Assembly: GCA_905250025.1 (NCBI GenBank)
Contig: CAJNOJ010000048.1
Span: 124,001 to 188,000 of the forward strand
DNA length: 64,000 nucleotides
Direction: 5' to 3'
DNA from: Adineta ricciae
Lineage: Eukaryota; Rotifera; Eurotatoria; Adinetida; Adinetidae
A program made the position numbers and the translations under genes. Positions within the stretch are counted from its first letter, which is position 1. Each line of letters starts with the position of its first letter. Shown here piece after piece: positions 60,416-64,000 of the stretch. A model generated the notes under the pieces. The model saw only the letters and a program-made list of their open reading frames with translations. It was not told where the DNA came from and ran no database searches.

Positions 60416-63400
60416 AGTACACTAATGTAGACAACGAAGTATGAGATTAAACCGACTCAATTAAAAGTATTCGCTTGCTCAAAATAAAACGAGTGCTGCT
60501 GAAACTGCCAATGTTATAAAGGCTTCTTCCGTGCTTCTAATCGGCGAGTTTCTCTTTTTTCTTAATGTTTTTCGTGAGTGGTCGACACATGGAGACATAT
60601 TTGCAGTAGGAAGAAAGAAAAAAAAATTTCATCCACGTGAAAGGCACATAAAGAATACATTTACATATGTAGAACTTCACATCAGAAACTTGTTTTCAAT
60701 TTACTATTTTAGTAGAAGCAAACAGCTGATTCGCTGGACACCGATTTGTACTGTAGTGTTTTCGTAAAGAACGATCGGTCATTTTATTTTCCAGGAATGA
60801 ATCAAATCATTGATCTATTCATTAAATAGGCGTTATACAACATATAGATGAAATCAAACATTTTGATAAGGAAAGTTTCTAGTTTAATTACATATTTCAT
60901 ACTTTGAAGTAAAAACAAACTATATCATGTCTAGTGATTCATAGAACCGTTCGTAGCAGAAGAGAAGAAGATTGTAGATGTGTATGAAGTTTATTTCATA
61001 AAATAAACACAACAAATAAGTTTTTCACTATAGGGAATATATATATATGTATCATTACGGTGAGCCAATCCATCAAAAGTGATCGATCGTTTCTTTTTAT
61101 CAGTGATCGAGCATCTATCCAAGATCTTCCTCGACATGTTCGAATCGATCAATTGGAAAAATCTGGCATCGATGACTGAATAGAACAATCACATTCTTAC
61201 TCTTCGATTTCCTAGAAGAAAAAAGTTCATCGCGTTCATGAATTTCAATCAATGATTACAATGAATAATCGAACCGGAGACCGAAACCTGAGAGAATCAA
61301 TTGCATTCTCAAGTTAGGGTCTCAGGGTCAACTGAAACATTAGAGATATTGTCTTGAGAACAAGTGGCAGGATGTAAACTAAAATAGAAGAAAGAAACTT
61401 AATTTTAATAATCATAGACAATATATATATATATATAAATTATTTCTACTGCGATGAAAAAAATAGAAAGAGTACGTGTTAAGTGATGATGGTGTCGAGT
61501 AACTGACTGAGTAAAAAACAGAACACAACAAATAGTGCGCGTCTATATACTTTCTTTGCTTTCCTGCTCGGGTATTTTTTCTTGAGGTATTCAAGTTTGT
61601 TCCCCTATATTTTTCTTTGTATGATGTTGTTGTCAATTTCTTTTTCAATGTCTATGTTGTTCAACTTACTTAGAAATTTGGAAAGAAAAACTTTGTTATG
61701 CAAAGGCGCCATACAAGTGTGTTTTTGATTAACTATCAAAATCTAATTATCTTATTTGATCTATTGGGGTTTAGCTGAAGCGATAGATTCCATCATTCCG
61801 CTCTAGAACTGCCTATTTGAGTATTACGTTAATATCTTACGTCTACTCGGTCAGATGGTTTTGCTGGCGTTGAAACTCTTCTCTTCTTCATTATTCCATA
61901 TGATTTAACGAGAAAAGTCTCGGCAAAGTGAATGTTCATTATTTTCCTGTTTTGTTTGGCATGAAAGAACAAAAACAGGAGGAAAGAAAGAAGAAAATAT
62001 TATGATTAAGTGCATTCTCTTTTTTTCTCTCGTTTTGGGTTTTCTTCTGCTGCTCGACGCAATGTTTTGGTGTATTCGTCTTTCTTTTGTGCGCGTCGTG
62101 CCCGTTTAGAGAAAAAAAAAGAAAGTTAGGAGACTTGCAAAAGGCAAAAATACTTTTTTTCTTCATAGATGTGGTTGTGATAAAAAAAAACAAGAGGGGA
62201 GAGAAAGATAGAATGCAATGCATTTACCGCAAAAGAAAAAGAAACGTCGAACTGTCAAAACAAGGAGACGCTCTTGCAAAATCATCTGGTCGGACGGTCG
62301 AGTCTTGCATACAAAGCGCGCGCGCGCAGAAAGACAAACAGCATTATTGCTGCCGTCAGTGCGTCCTTGTAAGAAACGCAAAATAACAATGATGATGATA
62401 TATGAGAAAGAAAAAGAAAAATGAAGAGGAAAATAACATAACCAACAACGATCTATTTTGGAATAGATTAGATTGCTATGGGTGTGTGTGTGAATTTCTT
62501 TAGAAAAAAAAAGTTTCTTTTATATAAAATAACTGTTTATATGAAATAATACGAAAACAAATGACGCTTCGACGAAAGAGAACAGATAAAATATGATGAA
62601 ACAGATGAATATATCACCATGTGAGTGCGTCGAGCACAGACGAGTATGTTTTAGACAATATTCTGAACTATTCGTCTCGCGTGCGCCTAAGAGACATTAT
62701 TCAGAAAGCCAGTTTTGTTACTTTACACTTCAGCGCGTTTGTCGAGTATAGGAGAGAAAATATTTGGTATTAGTCAATATTTACTTGAAGAGATCGTTTG
62801 TACTTGACTAAATATGACCTCAAAATATTCTCTTTTTTTTCGGAAAGAGTCTGTATTCGATGCTCGAATCTAATTCATCGTGGATTGTCTTGAACGTCAT
62901 TCGAAAGTGGAAGCCCATCGATTGATTTCGTTGCATGTGATTCACGAATGGGCATGTTCAGGCTTTGGGTCTAAACACTTTGTTTTATCTACTTCTTTTT
63001 TTAATGTCAACTAACGTCGTTCTGGGTTGTTTTGTGATTTCTATACCCATCACCGAGTTTCCTTTCCTTCGCATTTCAATTGATCTTACTATTCTTGGTT
63101 GCTGGTTTGTTCTCTACTATTTACACGAACAAGAACGAGGAGAAACAATACTCGTATTCAGTATTGACAACCAATAGAAGAAAACCAGCTGATGCTTGAT
63201 CAGTAGCAATTGGTTGATTTCTTTTTCCTTATTTACTGCCGAGGTAGATATTTCTATGTAATAAAAAAGGAATTTCAATAAAGCACGAGAAGAAAATGCA
63301 AAGAAATATAATTGCATACTTATCAAAGTTGAAATTCTACTCGAATACCTTGATCACTAACTCTATTTACAATTAGTTAGCTAGACGAGATGTTCTCCAG

Positions 63401-64000
63401 TAATCAATGTTGTCTGATGAAGAGATAATCATCACATTGATGAACACAAGTGGAAAATTTATGTTGCATTCGCATGACATAACGAATTTCAGTGTAGAGG
63501 GTTCCTGACAAAACGGATTAGAAATCTTCGGTGTTATTTAAAGGGTATCTTTAAATAGCTACGAAGTATTTTTCTGATTTCATATGCTAAACCAAGAACA
63601 TAGACACCATTTGCTCGAGTTGCACCCTGATGATAAAAATAGACCGAGCAAAGAAAGAGTATTTCAACAAAATGACATAGCTGTCTAGAAGTACCTAATT
63701 GTATGGAAAAATAATCAAAGATTTAACACATGTCTTTCTATAAAACACCTCGAAATTCAAAAGTTTTCTCAATGTCGTAGAGTATAATCAACTCTTGTAA
63801 CGAAGATTCAATTCTATCTGTTAACTGTCTAAATACACCCGATAACAATGTCGTCAAAGATAAACACATCATCTGCTATCTGATAATTTCATCAAACACA
63901 CATCATCAATAGATTCCTTCTCATTGAAATCTATTGATGCCATACAATTCGCGTCCACTTACATGAAATATGATGGTATTACAGATTTTTGTAAGATAAA
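60416..64000. other. Gene-poor terminal region
   Basis: About 3.6 kb of AT-rich DNA upstream of PARG on the minus strand. It contains an AT repeat (61421-61437), AAAG/CTTT-rich stretches (61990-62250), a short GC alternation near 62317-62326 and many A/T homopolymers. ORFs here are short and of biased composition. A hydrophobic frame at 63004-63177 beginning MSTNVVLGCFVIS has no other support. I see no reliable gene. Confidence 0.45.
61421..61437. repeat. (AT)n microsatellite
   Basis: About eight tandem AT units in intergenic DNA. Confidence 0.75.

Noticed and set aside
1-64000. tRNA, rRNA, CRISPR arrays, transposons and telomere repeats
   Set aside because: I scanned for cloverleaf-like blocks, regular spacer arrays, transposase motifs and tandem telomere units and saw none I could defend; a tRNAscan-SE or RepeatMasker run would be decisive.

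Overview
The window is nuclear DNA of a small-genome animal. Genes sit close together on both strands, coding exons are interrupted by very short GT-AG introns (mostly about 34-80 nt), and the proteins are metazoan orthologues (BLTP1/KIAA1109, SIAE, RUFY, TPRA1, PTCD3, ALKBH4, RSRC2, a neurexin-like receptor, SGPL1, PARG). A bdelloid rotifer is my best guess. It rests on gene density, tiny introns, polypyrimidine-AG acceptors just upstream of several start codons (as expected with spliced-leader trans-splicing, known in rotifers), and an intronless bacterial-type AnmK gene. The lineage is inference; the animal assignment is firm.

Layout. 1-12629 (+): C-terminal part of BLTP1, a giant bridge-like lipid-transfer protein. 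12919-14731 (-): sialate O-acetylesterase. 15522-19420 (+): tight series of a RUFY RUN/FYVE protein, a DUF924 protein and a MYL6-like myosin light chain. 19760-20641 (-) TMEM45-like and about 20753-22353 (+) TPRA1 diverge. 22560-22995 (-): small secreted peptide precursor. 24322-25999 (-): fatty acyl-CoA reductase-like protein lacking catalytic residues. 26292-31477 (-): packed series ALKBH4, kinase-like ORF, AnmK, PTCD3. 31822-34420 (+): RSRC2 and ribulose-phosphate 3-epimerase. 36825-38666 (-): aminergic GPCR. 39688-46671 (-): neurexin-like receptor that continues into an intracellular WD40-like propeller. 51576-57909 (+): sphingosine-1-phosphate lyase, with a Ly6-like gene nested antisense in a 4-kb intron. 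58043-60415 (-): PARG. Gene-poor, purine/pyrimidine-rich stretches lie at 34.4-36.8, 46.7-51.5 and 60.4-64 kb.

The genes do not form one pathway. Most are housekeeping: lipid transfer, sphingolipid breakdown, mitochondrial translation, splicing, pentose phosphate and ADP-ribose turnover. A few concern signalling: the GPCR, the neurexin-like receptor, the candidate peptide and the Ly6-like protein. The most unusual item is the neurexin-like ectodomain plus cytoplasmic propeller. Its 13-exon model closes to 4374 nt in frame, and the transmembrane segment and the start of the propeller lie in one uninterrupted exon.

Exon models were built by hand from splice signals, reading frame and remembered family sequences. 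Most sum to a multiple of three, but none has been tested by transcripts.
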